Positions 1-8,772 are shown, numbered from the stretch's first letter. The stretch: DNA of 64,000 bases from Nodularia sp. LEGE 06071 (GCF_015207755.1 NZ_JADEWH010000009.1:62001-126000); one strand, 5' to 3'. Notes: generated from the letters alone by a model not told the origin. Translations and numbers: made by a program.

Positions 1-937
1 ACGCAGCACCATCTACCCCCTCAACACTGATATTTAAGTTTCCTGCTAGTCGCTGGGTAGGATGTCCATTCAGGTGAACCCCTGACAACTGCGAAAGTTG
101 TTCCCATAATCTTTGTCTGAGTTCAGTGAGGCGTTGATTTTCGGTTTCTTGTTCTACCAAAGCGATTTCGACAGCTTTTCCAAAACCAACAATTTGGGGT
201 GTGTACAAAGTCCCAGAACGCATTCCTCGTTCATGTCCACCGCCATGCTGCTGGGGTGCAATTTGGACTCTGGGGTTACGCCGACGCACGTATAAAGCCC
301 CGATACCCTTGGGACCATATACTTTATGTGCAGTTAGCGACATCAAGTCGATTTTCATCGCCTGTACATCTAAGGGAATTTTACCAATAGCTTGGGCTGC
401 ATCTGTATGAAAAATTATATTGTTTTCCCGACACATTTCCCCAATTTCTGCCAACGGTTGCAATACACCAATTTCATTATTTGCAGCCATCACCGAAACC
501 AAAATGGTTTCTGGACGAAAAGCTTTTTTTAACTCAGTTAAATCAATAATTCCATCTGGCTGAACTGGGAGAACAGTAATCTCAAATCCCAGAGATTTTA
601 AATAAGTACAAGGGTCAAGAACTGCACTATGTTCTGTCGCCACAGTAATAATATGCTGACCTTTGGAAAAATAAGCTTCAGCTACACCTTTAATAGCTAA
701 ATTATTCGCCTCAGTTGCACCACTTGTAAATACAACTTCTTCAGGTGTCGCGTTAATAGCTGCGGCTAAAATTTCCCGTGATTGTTTCACAGCCGCTTCT
801 GCTTCCCAACCGTAAACATGACCAATACTAGACGGATTACCAAAGTGTTCTGTAAAATAGGGAATCATTGCTGCTAATACCCGTTCATCTACAGGCGTAG
901 TAGCGTGACAATCGAGATATATAGGACGAATAGACAT
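1..937 (-). CDS. Cysteine desulfurase (class V aminotransferase fold), 3' end outside window
   Basis: PLP enzyme that takes sulfur from cysteine for Fe-S clusters, thiolated tRNA or cofactors. About 312 codons are visible from ATG at 937. I see the N-terminal YLDCHATTP motif, SGATEANN near residue 72, HTDAAQAIGK near 177 and the PLP lysine in TAHKVYG near 205, which together define the IscS/NifS family. The loop holding the catalytic Cys lies beyond the window edge, so the IscS-like versus SufS-like subgroup cannot be settled. The ATG sits three bases after the stop of the upstream nuclease-like gene, which suggests translational coupling. No clear Shine-Dalgarno sequence is seen. Confidence 0.93.
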   Translation of the reverse strand, partial: MSIRPIYLDCHATTPVDERVLAAMIPYFTEHFGNPSSIGHVYGWEAEAAVKQSREILAAAINATPEEVVFTSGATEANNLAIKGVAEAYFSKGQHIITVATEHSAVLDPCTYLKSLGFEITVLPVQPDGIIDLTELKKAFRPETILVSVMAANNEIGVLQPLAEIGEMCRENNIIFHTDAAQAIGKIPLDVQAMKIDLMSLTAHKVYGPKGIGALYVRRRNPRVQIAPQQHGGGHERGMRSGTLYTPQIVGFGKAVEIALVEQETENQRLTELRQRLWEQLSQLSGVHLNGHPTQRLAGNLNISVEGVDGAA

Positions 938-940
938 AAA

Positions 941-1567
941 TTAACTCAAAATTTTGCTGAAGTTTTTTAAAATACTTAGGACTTCGTACAATTCATTTTT
1001 TCTTTTTAATAAGGTAAATTGGTCAGACAGAGCATATTGGAGAATATTTTCTTGAATAAACTTTAGAAAAATAAACTCACTACCATTAGTCACACATCCA
1101 AACACAGGTTTTTCTGGATGAGGATTAGCTAACATATAAGTCAGTGCTTGGGGTATAGCTTCTAAAAGAGAAAAACTAGAGCGTTTAGACTCAATTACCA
1201 GTAACCAGAATTGTTCTTGAATTACCAGAACATCAATTCTACCTCGAATAATTTCTCCCTTATCCTCCGCCGAAATTTCAATTGATTGTTCACTTCTCAT
1301 AAAAAAAGGTTCGTCATAAAACCCAGCCAGATTCAGCAAAGGTGATAAAACAACTAATTTTACTGTTTCTTCGGATAAAGGAGGATATTTTGCTAAACGC
1401 AGAAAATGAGATTTTATTTTGTCTAACTCTTGTTTTTCTAAATCTGTAATTCCTGGTAAATTTTCCAACCATTCGGGAAAAAATGACTCATTTTTAGCCT
1501 GTTGCAGACCAAATTTTTCTTCTAAATAGGCGAGTCCAACATTTTGCGCTTGAATAAATTGAACCAT
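941..1567 (-). CDS. HsdR_N-like PD-(D/E)XK nuclease-fold protein, paralogue 2
   Basis: A 208-residue protein resembling the N-terminal nuclease domain of type I restriction R subunits. The motif order is Asp in GRIDVLVI, then Glu-x-Lys in IESKRSSF, then Gln-x3-Tyr in PQALTYM, as in the HSDR_N branch of PD-(D/E)XK enzymes. No helicase or specificity domain follows, so it is a stand-alone domain. It shares order, length and most motifs with the next gene upstream (1610-2269), so the two are a tandem duplication. It lies three bases ahead of the cysteine desulfurase start. Substrate and role are unknown; such short HsdR_N-like proteins are common in filamentous cyanobacteria. Confidence 0.75.
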   Translation of the reverse strand: MVQFIQAQNVGLAYLEEKFGLQQAKNESFFPEWLENLPGITDLEKQELDKIKSHFLRLAKYPPLSEETVKLVVLSPLLNLAGFYDEPFFMRSEQSIEISAEDKGEIIRGRIDVLVIQEQFWLLVIESKRSSFSLLEAIPQALTYMLANPHPEKPVFGCVTNGSEFIFLKFIQENILQYALSDQFTLLKRKNELYEVLSILKNFSKILS

Positions 1568-1609
1568 AGTTTTCTCACACTATATAATTGGCTTAATTAG
1601 AACAAACAA

Positions 1610-2269
1610 TCAGCTAAAGATTTTACCTAGTTTCATTAAAATTTGTAAAACTTTATATAATTCATTTTCACGTCTATATAAAGTAAATCTATCAGATAAG
1701 GCATATATTACGGCTTTATTTTGTTTAATTATTTTGATAAATTGGAAATCTTCCCCATTCATGATTAACGAATATACAGGATAATTAGAAGTAGGCGCAG
1801 CTATCATGTAAGTAAGTGCTTGAGGTATTGCTTTCGCTAAAGAAAAACTAGAGCGTTTAGATTCTATAATCAATATCCATAACTTATTTTGGATAACTAA
1901 TACATCAATTTTACCCTTAATAATTTCCTTAGATGTTTCTACTGCTTCTTCAAGCTTAATAATAATGGTTTCACTAATCTCTATAGATTCTTCTGTGGCG
2001 ATGTGAAAAGGATAACGATAAAACCCAGCTAAATCTAGTAAGGGAGACAGGACTACCATTTTTACTGCTTCTTCTAGAAGAGGAGTAGTTTCAAATAAGC
2101 TGAGATAGTGACTTTTAACTCTATCTAAGTATTGCTTTTCTAATTCGGAGATTTCAGGTAAAGAGTCAAACCACTCTGTAAAAAATTGCTGAACTTCAGA
2201 TTTCTCTAAAGCAAAATTTTCTTTTAAGTAAGCGAGGGTGATATTTTGTGCTGGAATAACTTGAACCAT
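1610..2269 (-). CDS. HsdR_N-like PD-(D/E)XK nuclease-fold protein, paralogue 1
   Basis: A 219-residue relative of the gene at 941-1567, starting MVQVIPAQNI against MVQFIQAQNV in its neighbour. It carries the same Asp (KIDVLVI), Glu-x-Lys (IESKRSSF) and Gln-x3-Tyr (PQALTYM) core. It has a roughly ten-residue insertion, rich in Glu and Ile, just before the catalytic core. It is the first gene of a likely three-gene minus-strand transcription unit ending in the cysteine desulfurase. The 42-bp gap to the next gene holds no obvious terminator. Biochemical function is unknown; an intact nuclease centre is inferred from the motif only. Confidence 0.75.
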   Translation of the reverse strand: MVQVIPAQNITLAYLKENFALEKSEVQQFFTEWFDSLPEISELEKQYLDRVKSHYLSLFETTPLLEEAVKMVVLSPLLDLAGFYRYPFHIATEESIEISETIIIKLEEAVETSKEIIKGKIDVLVIQNKLWILIIESKRSSFSLAKAIPQALTYMIAAPTSNYPVYSLIMNGEDFQFIKIIKQNKAVIYALSDRFTLYRRENELYKVLQILMKLGKIFS

Positions 2270-2326
2270 GTTTATTGCAACTGGCGAAAAGTGTTATACC
2301 CTAATTCGATGATAGCGCTGTTAGGC

Positions 2327-2818
2327 TCACTGGGGATTTGAAGTGGCTGCTAATTCTTGTAATTTAATTAATACTGCTTGTGCATGACCTTTAGTTTTGA
2401 CATTTGGCCAAGTGTAAGCAATTATCCCATCAGGTGAGATCAGAAATGTTGACCGGGCTACACCCATATATTCTTTACCCATGAATTTTTTCAAGCGCCA
2501 AGCACCATAGGCTTCTATGAGATGATGTTCAGGGTCACTTAACAGGGTGATGGATAAATTATGTTTGTTAATAAATTTACAATGGGTTTTTTCGGAATCT
2601 GGACTCACACCTAATATTTTTGCTCCCAGGGCGCTGAAGTCGGGAGACAAGTCTGTAAAGTCTTTGGCTTCGGTGGTACAGCCTGGGGTGTCATCTTTGG
2701 GATAAAAGTAAAGTACAACCCACTGACCGCTAAAATCACTGAGGCTAATGGGCTGATTATTTTGGTCTGGTGTGGGGAAATTAGGGGCGGTTTGTCCAGC
2801 TTCGGGAATGTTACTCAT
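2327..2818 (-). CDS. bcp: Peroxiredoxin, BCP/PrxQ family
   Basis: Thiol peroxidase that reduces hydrogen peroxide and alkyl hydroperoxides, probably with thioredoxin as the electron donor. The 163 residues carry FYPKDDTPGCT, with the peroxidatic Cys at 47. The resolving Cys five residues later, seen in many PrxQ proteins, is replaced by Lys (CTTEAK). A second Cys at position 80 (EKTHCKF) lies in the helix used for resolution by the other BCP subtype, so an atypical 2-Cys mechanism through C47 and C80 is likely. There is no signal peptide. It is a single gene, reading away from the Rieske gene at 3060. Confidence 0.93.
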   Translation of the reverse strand: MSNIPEAGQTAPNFPTPDQNNQPISLSDFSGQWVVLYFYPKDDTPGCTTEAKDFTDLSPDFSALGAKILGVSPDSEKTHCKFINKHNLSITLLSDPEHHLIEAYGAWRLKKFMGKEYMGVARSTFLISPDGIIAYTWPNVKTKGHAQAVLIKLQELAATSNPQ

Positions 2819-2905
2819 GATTGGTGTTAGATGGGGATGGCATCAAAATTTTACCTTGTGATGACTAGATTTTTTTTAACGTTCGCGCAGCGCATACCGC
2901 AAAGG

Positions 2906-3010
2906 CGCAGAGTACGCAGAGAAAGAGACGTATCTTTTGATCTCATGTCAAACTATTTATATCTTGACTTTTATATCTTGACTTTGCGTCTTTGCGCCTA
3001 CTCTGCGAGA
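2906..3010. repeat. Imperfect inverted repeat of CGCAGAGTA/GCGCAAAG type
   Basis: The left arm near 2906-2924 (CGCAGAGTACGCAGAGA) returns as an imperfect reverse complement near 2986-3008 (CTTTGCGCCTACTCTGCG). The space between is AT-rich. The element fills the divergent spacer between the peroxiredoxin and the Rieske gene and resembles short dispersed intergenic repeats of filamentous cyanobacteria. An open frame of 78 codons over it is an artefact of the repeat. Confidence 0.5.
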
Positions 3011-3059
3011 ACGCCTAACGGCGAATGCGTGAGATTTTCATCCAAATTTAAGCCTCGCC

Positions 3060-4406
3060 ATGATTAAAATGTCATCTGAATTTAACTTTTTCCAACAGTG
3101 GTATCCTCTCTCACCTGTAGAAGATATTGACCCCACACGACCAACTTCAGTCACTCTTTTAGGAATTCGTTTAGTTATCTGGAAGCCTAAATCGTCTGAG
3201 ACTTACCAGGTATTTTTAGACCAATGTCCCCACCGTCTCGCTCCTCTGAGTGAAGGACGTGTTGACGAAAAAACTGGTAATTTAATGTGTAGTTATCATG
3301 GTTGGCAATTTGATTCTCAAGGGATTTGTACTCACATTCCCCAAGGAGAGAATCCAGAAATTGTTACTAAAAATCAAGATAAATTCTGTGTAATTTCACT
3401 ACCAGTTCGCCAAGCTAATGATTTACTTTGGGTTTGGCCTGATGCTAAATCGGCAGAAGCAGCCGCCAATACGCCGTTACCACTTTCACCTCAAGTAGAT
3501 GCTGATAAGGGATATGTTTGGTCTTCTTATGTCCGCGATTTGGAATATGACTGGCAAACTTTAGTAGAAAATGTCGCAGACCCTAGTCATGTACCTTTTA
3601 CCCATCACGGGGTACAGGGTAAGAGAGAATATGCTACACCCATACTTATGGAGGTTGTGCAATCAACACCAAAGTTAATTGAGGTCATGACTGCTGGACG
3701 CTTCAAAACTACTATCACTTTTGAACCTCCTTGTCGGTTAGAGTATGCTATCAACTTTGGCGACTCTGGAGATAAAAAAATGGGACTGGTGACTTACTGC
3801 ATTCCGGTGTCTCCAGGTAAATCAAGAATTGTTGCCCAATTTCCCCGTAACTTTGCTAAAAAACTGCATAGGTTGACACCCCGGTGGTGGAGTCATATCA
3901 ATACCCGTAATCTGGTGCTGGATGGAGATATGATTGTTTTACATCAGCAAGAAAAGTTTCTACAACAAAGACAAGCAGTTGAAAGCTGGAAAACTATCTA
4001 CAAGTTACCGACAAGTGCAGACCGTTTGGTAATTGAGTTTCGTAATTGGTTTGATCAGCATTGTTTCGGTCAGCTACCGTGGAGAGAAGTGGGAATTATT
4101 GTTCCACCCAGCCCGCAAATTAATGATAACCGTTCTGTGTTGCTGGATCGTTATTCACAACATACCCAGCATTGTAGTAGTTGTCGCAATGCGCTAAAGG
4201 TTATACAGCGCTTACAGGTGGGACTTTTAATCTACAGCACAAGTATTATTGCTGGTGTGGCTTTACTTCCTGATGCACTGAGAATTAAGTTGGGTTTACC
4301 TTTGGTAATTACGGCTGCTTTAAGTATGGCTGCTTACTCTTGGCTGAAATTCCGGCTAATTCCTAAGTTCTACTTTGTAGACTATATCCATCCAGAAAAA
4401 CTATAG
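3060..4406 (+). CDS. Rieske non-haem iron oxygenase, PaO/Tic55-like
   Basis: Membrane-associated Rieske oxygenase of the pheophorbide a oxygenase-like family, 448 residues. The Rieske centre is C56-P-H58 and C77-S-Y-H80. The mononuclear iron site follows in NVADPSHVPFTHH (Asn/Asp, then two His). The C-terminal half has the CSSC motif typical of this family (about residue 375) followed by two hydrophobic segments, as in PaO and Tic55 proteins. Plant relatives act in chlorophyll breakdown, chlorophyll b synthesis or plastid import; the cyanobacterial substrate cannot be read from sequence. ATG codons at 3060 and 3069 are both plausible; no clear ribosome site distinguishes them. Confidence 0.88.
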   Translation: MIKMSSEFNFFQQWYPLSPVEDIDPTRPTSVTLLGIRLVIWKPKSSETYQVFLDQCPHRLAPLSEGRVDEKTGNLMCSYHGWQFDSQGICTHIPQGENPEIVTKNQDKFCVISLPVRQANDLLWVWPDAKSAEAAANTPLPLSPQVDADKGYVWSSYVRDLEYDWQTLVENVADPSHVPFTHHGVQGKREYATPILMEVVQSTPKLIEVMTAGRFKTTITFEPPCRLEYAINFGDSGDKKMGLVTYCIPVSPGKSRIVAQFPRNFAKKLHRLTPRWWSHINTRNLVLDGDMIVLHQQEKFLQQRQAVESWKTIYKLPTSADRLVIEFRNWFDQHCFGQLPWREVGIIVPPSPQINDNRSVLLDRYSQHTQHCSSCRNALKVIQRLQVGLLIYSTSIIAGVALLPDALRIKLGLPLVITAALSMAAYSWLKFRLIPKFYFVDYIHPEKL

Positions 4407-4407
4407 T

Positions 4408-4496
4408 TTTATCCCAATTCTATGTGAGGCTGCGCTATATTTTACCCTCAGAATAGAATTCTGGGGCTATACACACAAAGCCCACCTACGTGGGCT
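4408..4496. terminator. Repeat fragment and hairpin after the Rieske gene
   Basis: AGCCCAC (4479-4485) pairs with GTGGGCT (4490-4496) around a four-base loop and is followed by AATTAAT. It is a probable intrinsic terminator with a weak U tract. Just upstream, 4408-4450 resembles the left end of the element at 24583 (CCAATT, then TGTGAGGCTGC). Confidence 0.5.
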
Positions 4497-4544
4497 AATT
4501 AATGAGGCGCATTTTCATCAATCAGGAATTATGAATTAAAAAAT

Positions 4545-5387
4545 ATGCGACGTGATTTTACTAACCGCGATGAATTGATAGCTTACCTGCGGGAACAATT
4601 CCCCAATGCGGTAGAAAGGGATGATCATATTAGTGAAACTGTGGGAGGACGTAAGGCGGCTGAGAAAGCACTACAAAAAGTTAATCCTGTGGATTACGCA
4701 AAAACACGTAATTCTTTAACTGGCGCTGTAACGAGACTTTCGCCCTATATTCGTTATGGGGTTTTAAGCTTGCGAGAAATACGGGATCATGTCCTGGAAA
4801 AAGTAGAACACCCCAATGATGCTACTAAACTGATTAATGAATTGGGCTGGCGTGACTATTGGCAAAGATTATATGTCAAACTAGGCGATCGCATCTGGGA
4901 AGATCAAGAAGAATATAAAACTGGGTACACCCCAACAGATTACGCTGACAAACTACCAGCAGATATCACCGCCGGGACTACAGGAATGGTTTGCATTGAT
5001 AGTTTTAGCCATGAATTAGGTCAAACTGGCTACTTACACAACCATATCCGGATGTGGCTAGCCGCTTACATTGTCCACTGGCGGCGCATTCGTTGGCAAG
5101 CCGGAGCCAAATGGTTTCTAGAACACCTGCTAGATGGTGACCCAGCAAGTAATAATATGTCATGGCAGTGGGTCGCCAGCACTTTTAGCCATAAACCTTA
5201 TTTTTTCAATCGTGAGAACCTAGAACGCTATACCCAAGGAGTTTATTGTCGCCAATGTCCCCTTTACGGTCATTGTGATTTTGAAGGTAGCTACGAAGAA
5301 TTAGAACAACGACTATTTCCCCAAGGAGAATTTACCAAGAAACCCAATAGTCAAAGCTGGCAAAGAGGCAAAAAAAGTAAAAAATGA
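4545..5387 (+). CDS. Photolyase/cryptochrome FAD-binding domain as a separate protein, with Fe-S-type cysteines
   Basis: A 280-residue protein that is only the helical FAD domain of the photolyase/cryptochrome family; the N-terminal alpha/beta domain is absent. Family blocks are RLSPYIRYG (64-72), ELGWRDYW (99-106), GTTGMVC (144-150), GYLHNHIRMW (162-171) and DGDPASNNMSWQW (197-209). It has four Cys at 150, 235, 238 and 244. The first lies just before the GY-x-H helix and the others follow the FNREN segment, in the order C, CxxC, C known for [4Fe-4S] bacterial photolyases/cryptochromes. A basic tail ends the protein. Its stop overlaps the next start (ATGA), so coupled translation with the antenna-like partner is likely. 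It could repair DNA or act in signalling. Confidence 0.85.
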   Translation: MRRDFTNRDELIAYLREQFPNAVERDDHISETVGGRKAAEKALQKVNPVDYAKTRNSLTGAVTRLSPYIRYGVLSLREIRDHVLEKVEHPNDATKLINELGWRDYWQRLYVKLGDRIWEDQEEYKTGYTPTDYADKLPADITAGTTGMVCIDSFSHELGQTGYLHNHIRMWLAAYIVHWRRIRWQAGAKWFLEHLLDGDPASNNMSWQWVASTFSHKPYFFNRENLERYTQGVYCRQCPLYGHCDFEGSYEELEQRLFPQGEFTKKPNSQSWQRGKKSKK

Positions 5388-5800
5388 GTAAACCAATCGT
5401 TTGGGTACATGGAGACTCCCTGAGTCCCTACAACCCCGCATTACAAGAATACCCCGAAGCCCCAGCCATCTGGGTATGGGATGAAGCCTTAATTGCAGAA
5501 TGGCAACTCAGCCTCAAACGCATCACATTTATTTATGAATGCTTATTAGAATTACCCGTGATCATTCGCCGTGGTAATGTGGCACAAGAAGTTTTAGCAT
5601 TTGCCCAAGAAAACCATGCTGATTTAGTCGTAACATCCACCAGTCCCAGTCCCAGATTTAATCAGATTTGCGACCAAATAGAAAAAACCTTAACCCTAGA
5701 AACCTGGGAAACAGAACCATTCCTGGAATACGACGGTCACATCGACCTCAAAAGATTCTCCCGTTATTGGAAAATAGCCGAAAAACACCTCTTTAACTAA
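5384..5800 (+). CDS. Photolyase antenna-like alpha/beta domain as a separate protein
   Basis: A 138-residue protein that looks like the N-terminal Rossmann-like domain of photolyases. HGDSLSPYNPAL matches the usual RRDLRxxDNPAL start, followed by APAIWVWD, the helix FIYECLLEL, VIIRRGN, EVLAFAQENHADLVVTS and a C-terminal acidic/aromatic tail. It overlaps the FAD-domain gene by four bases (ATGA), so the pair probably makes a two-subunit enzyme with the gene order reversed relative to the domain order of ordinary photolyases. Whether it binds a folate, deazaflavin or lumazine antenna cannot be seen. The gene is followed by a short array of GCTCCCT heptamers before tldD. Confidence 0.75.
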   Translation: MSKPIVWVHGDSLSPYNPALQEYPEAPAIWVWDEALIAEWQLSLKRITFIYECLLELPVIIRRGNVAQEVLAFAQENHADLVVTSTSPSPRFNQICDQIEKTLTLETWETEPFLEYDGHIDLKRFSRYWKIAEKHLFN

Positions 5801-5848
5801 ATCCCCCCTGCTCCCTGCTCCCTGCTCCCCTGCCTCTTAATCCCCCAA

Positions 5849-7243
5849 ATGCTAACCACCCTCACCGACACCCAAAACATCCTCTCCGACCTCATCCGCC
5901 GCTACTCACCCCGTGTAGATTACCTAGTCATCCGCCTAGAACAAGCAGAAGGAACAGATATTATATTACGTGGCGACAAGTTAGAAACCCTCAGTGAAGG
6001 CATTTCCATTGGGGGACATATTCGCGCTTGTTATAAAGGTGGCTGGGGATTCAGTAGTTTTAACCAACTAGCGACAATTAAAGAACGCATTGAAGAAGCG
6101 ATCGCCGCAGCTAGGATGGTAGGTGATGAAAAAACTATCCTCGCCCCCATTGATCCAGTACAAGCAATTTGCCAACTACCCCTCACAGGAACTGATCCCC
6201 GCAAAATTCCGGTGAAGCAGAAAAAAGAATTGTGCGATCGCTATACTGATATATTGAAAAGTCTTGATCATCGCATCACCACCACTTCAGTCCGCTACGG
6301 TGACAGCGCCCAAAAAGTAATTATTGCTACCTCAGAAGGAACTTTCATCGAGCAATCTTGGGTAGATATGGAAATGCGTTTTGCCGCCACCGCCAGAAAT
6401 GGTGAAACTGTGCAAACAGGCAGGGAAACCACTGGTTCTCGCAAAGGCTATGAAGATTTAACCGCTTTGGATCAACAAGTTCAAAGTGCAGCCGAAAGAG
6501 CGATCGCTGCCTTAACTCTACCATCTGTCAAAGGCAATACCTACACAGTAGTCATTGACCCCATCCTTACTGGTTTATTTGTTCACGAAGCCTTTGGACA
6601 TCTTTCCGAAGCTGATATGGCTTACGAAAACCCCGATCTCTTGGAAGTGATGACCATTGGCCGGCGGTTTGGGTCAAAAGAACTACAAATTTTTGATGGG
6701 GCTGCCCCTGAAGGTCATCGCGGTAGCTATTTGTACGATGACGAAGGCACACCCAGTAGTACTACCCAATTAATTCAAGATGGCATTTTAGTAGGACGTT
6801 TACATTCCCGCGAAACCGCAGGCAAATTAAACGAAGCCCCTACTGGTAATGCACGTTGTCTAAATTATCACTTTAACCCCATTGTCCGGATGACAAATAC
6901 TTGGATTCAACGAGGTGAAACACCAGTTGCCGACTTATTCACAGATATAAAATCAGGAGTATATGCCCGTAACTGGCTAGGTGGCATGACAAACGGGGAA
7001 ATGTTCACCTTTAGTGCTGGGGAAGCGTGGATGATTAGAAACGGTGAAATAGCCGAACCTGTCAGAGATGTCACACTTTCGGGCAATGTTTTCCAAACCC
7101 TGGCCGATATTGAAGCCGTTGGTGATGATTTTTATTGGGATGAGTCTGGTGGTTGCGGTAAAGGTGGACAGAACGGTTTAGCTGTGGGTTGTGGTGGCCC
7201 CAGTCTGCGGATTCGGGATGTGGTAGTTGGGGGGGAAACTTGA
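5849..7243 (+). CDS. tldD: Metalloprotease TldD
   Basis: Catalytic subunit of the TldD/TldE heterodimeric protease, which degrades unfolded peptides and in some bacteria matures ribosomal peptides or antitoxins. The 464 residues include the zinc site HEAFGH (HExxxH) with the first His at 246, followed by DDEGTPS and the C-terminal Gly-rich GGPSLRI segment of the family. The non-catalytic partner TldE/PmbA is also in this window at 28814-30127 but on the other strand, so the two are not one operon. Only low-complexity heptamers separate it from the photolyase pair. No clear ribosome site precedes the ATG. Confidence 0.94.
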   Translation: MLTTLTDTQNILSDLIRRYSPRVDYLVIRLEQAEGTDIILRGDKLETLSEGISIGGHIRACYKGGWGFSSFNQLATIKERIEEAIAAARMVGDEKTILAPIDPVQAICQLPLTGTDPRKIPVKQKKELCDRYTDILKSLDHRITTTSVRYGDSAQKVIIATSEGTFIEQSWVDMEMRFAATARNGETVQTGRETTGSRKGYEDLTALDQQVQSAAERAIAALTLPSVKGNTYTVVIDPILTGLFVHEAFGHLSEADMAYENPDLLEVMTIGRRFGSKELQIFDGAAPEGHRGSYLYDDEGTPSSTTQLIQDGILVGRLHSRETAGKLNEAPTGNARCLNYHFNPIVRMTNTWIQRGETPVADLFTDIKSGVYARNWLGGMTNGEMFTFSAGEAWMIRNGEIAEPVRDVTLSGNVFQTLADIEAVGDDFYWDESGGCGKGGQNGLAVGCGGPSLRIRDVVVGGET

Positions 7244-7389
7244 AACAGAGGCAGTTTGAAGAGGCAGGGGGGCAGGGAGCAGTTTGAAGAGGCAGGGGGG
7301 CAGGGAGCAGGGAGCAGGGGGGAGTTTGAAATTACTTTAAACTTCCGCGACTTAACAACCATTCCTTATCTCCCCTGCACCCTTTCCTC
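7244..7389. repeat. G-rich heptamer-type low-complexity spacer
   Basis: Convergent spacer made of GGCAGGGGGGCAGGGAGCAG units. A block of about 33 bp (GAGGCAGGGGGGCAGGGAGCAG plus TTTGAA) is repeated almost exactly at about 7259-7285 and 7288-7320. It belongs to the same G-rich family seen at 31302, 35781 and, reversed, at 45930 and 61800. Confidence 0.75.
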
Positions 7390-8772
7390 TTAGTCGTCTC
7401 TTTCCTCTCGCACTTGGCGCAACTGTTGGATGAGTTTTTGACCAGATTCTAGAGTAGAAGACAGTGAATTGCTATCGGCTTTGGGTGTAGTTGATGGCTG
7501 GGGAATAACCACTGTTGCAGGTGCTGACTGTTGCGGCTGATTTTGGATTCGCAGTTGCGGTAATGGTTTGACAGTAGCTGTGGGTGTCTGCCCTGGAGTA
7601 AGGTCAGCCGCGTTGCCGTTGTTTTGAAAACGTAGATTAAATGGATAACTGCTGATTTGTTGATCTCCTTTAAGAGACCTGGTATTAAAATACTCTCTTG
7701 CCTTTAATTGCAAGTCCTGAGAAACTGATTGGTCTTGGAATTTAATATCTAAAACCTTGCCTTCAGGATCTACTACTAAGAAACCCAAGACTGTGCCTTG
7801 AAGATTCGGCTGACTTGCCGCAATGGTTTCTCGGATAACTGGTTTTTCTTGAGAGTTGGGGTATGCTTGCTGAATTTGTTTTCTTAGGCCTTCGTATGAG
7901 TTTAACTGGGCGATTAGTCCCTGTTGTTCATTGACTGTGACTGTCTTCAAGGGCAAATCAGGTGTTTTGGGCGCAGTTCCTGGCTGAAATTTGGGAAGAC
8001 TTTGATTTGCTAGGATTAACTCATCTTGAGCTTGAGGGGTTTGTTGGAGGCGCGCTATTAGCTCTTGGTTGCCAGCATTAGCAGTATTATTACCAGGCTG
8101 TGTCCTTTGTGGAGTAGTATTTGTTGCTCTGGTAGTGGGCTGCGGATTTGGCAAATCACCAGGTATTTGAGACGCGGTTAGTTTGGGCAATCTTTCTACA
8201 GATACTCCTTGAGTTGCCACTCTGACTTCGCTCTGATTAAAATTTGGAGTGGATGCGGTAAATCTTTGATTACCAGCATTGAAACCAGAGGTATCAAATC
8301 GCAATTCTGGTCTTTGAGCTATGGGCGCAGCCGCAGACGCACCCGCAGGTGTAGGTTGCCTTTGAGGGAAGGAAACATTGCGATTAGGAGAAATCCGACG
8401 ATAGTTAGCTGCGATGTTTGGCGGCAGTGTAGACTGCGTATACACAGGTGGTGGTAACGGGGGCAATAAAGTTCTCTGGGTATCCAGATTTGGCGGCAGA
8501 AGTTGTGGTTGTTGAGGCAGTTGCGGTTGCAGAGCGAGTTGGGATGGGAATGTATTTGGAGTTTCTGGCAGACGGTTTTGATCCGCTGGGCTTAATTCCA
8601 AGATTCCGACTGATGTTGGTGATGCTGAGACTTGAGATGAATCAGGATCTACAGGCATCAATGGCACAATCAACGCAATAGCACCGTGAATGCCAAGAGA
8701 GGCTATTGCTGCTATCCCAGTTGGTTGGCTGAGGATGTCTGGTATATTTTTTAGCAGGGAGACATAAGACAT
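7390..8772 (-). CDS. TonB-like periplasmic energy transducer candidate
   Basis: A 460-residue protein with one membrane segment near the N-terminus (about residues 17-38), then a long Pro/Gln/Asn-rich periplasmic linker, then a folded domain (about 315-400: LQGTVLGFLVVDPEGKVLDI to YPFNLRF). The layout of one anchor, a proline-rich spacer and a C-terminal alpha/beta domain is that of TonB and TonB-related proteins. The C-terminal LGFLVVDPEGKV pattern matches cyanobacterial TonB-like sequences. It is a single gene with no ExbB/ExbD or receptor nearby. A role in outer-membrane transport or envelope structure is inference only. Confidence 0.6.
   Translation of the reverse strand: MSYVSLLKNIPDILSQPTGIAAIASLGIHGAIALIVPLMPVDPDSSQVSASPTSVGILELSPADQNRLPETPNTFPSQLALQPQLPQQPQLLPPNLDTQRTLLPPLPPPVYTQSTLPPNIAANYRRISPNRNVSFPQRQPTPAGASAAAPIAQRPELRFDTSGFNAGNQRFTASTPNFNQSEVRVATQGVSVERLPKLTASQIPGDLPNPQPTTRATNTTPQRTQPGNNTANAGNQELIARLQQTPQAQDELILANQSLPKFQPGTAPKTPDLPLKTVTVNEQQGLIAQLNSYEGLRKQIQQAYPNSQEKPVIRETIAASQPNLQGTVLGFLVVDPEGKVLDIKFQDQSVSQDLQLKAREYFNTRSLKGDQQISSYPFNLRFQNNGNAADLTPGQTPTATVKPLPQLRIQNQPQQSAPATVVIPQPSTTPKADSNSLSSTLESGQKLIQQLRQVREERDD

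Noticed and set aside
2831-3067. A 78-codon plus-strand open frame before the Rieske gene
   Set aside because: It is composed of the inverted repeat CGCAGAGTA... and has no ribosome site or protein-like pattern.
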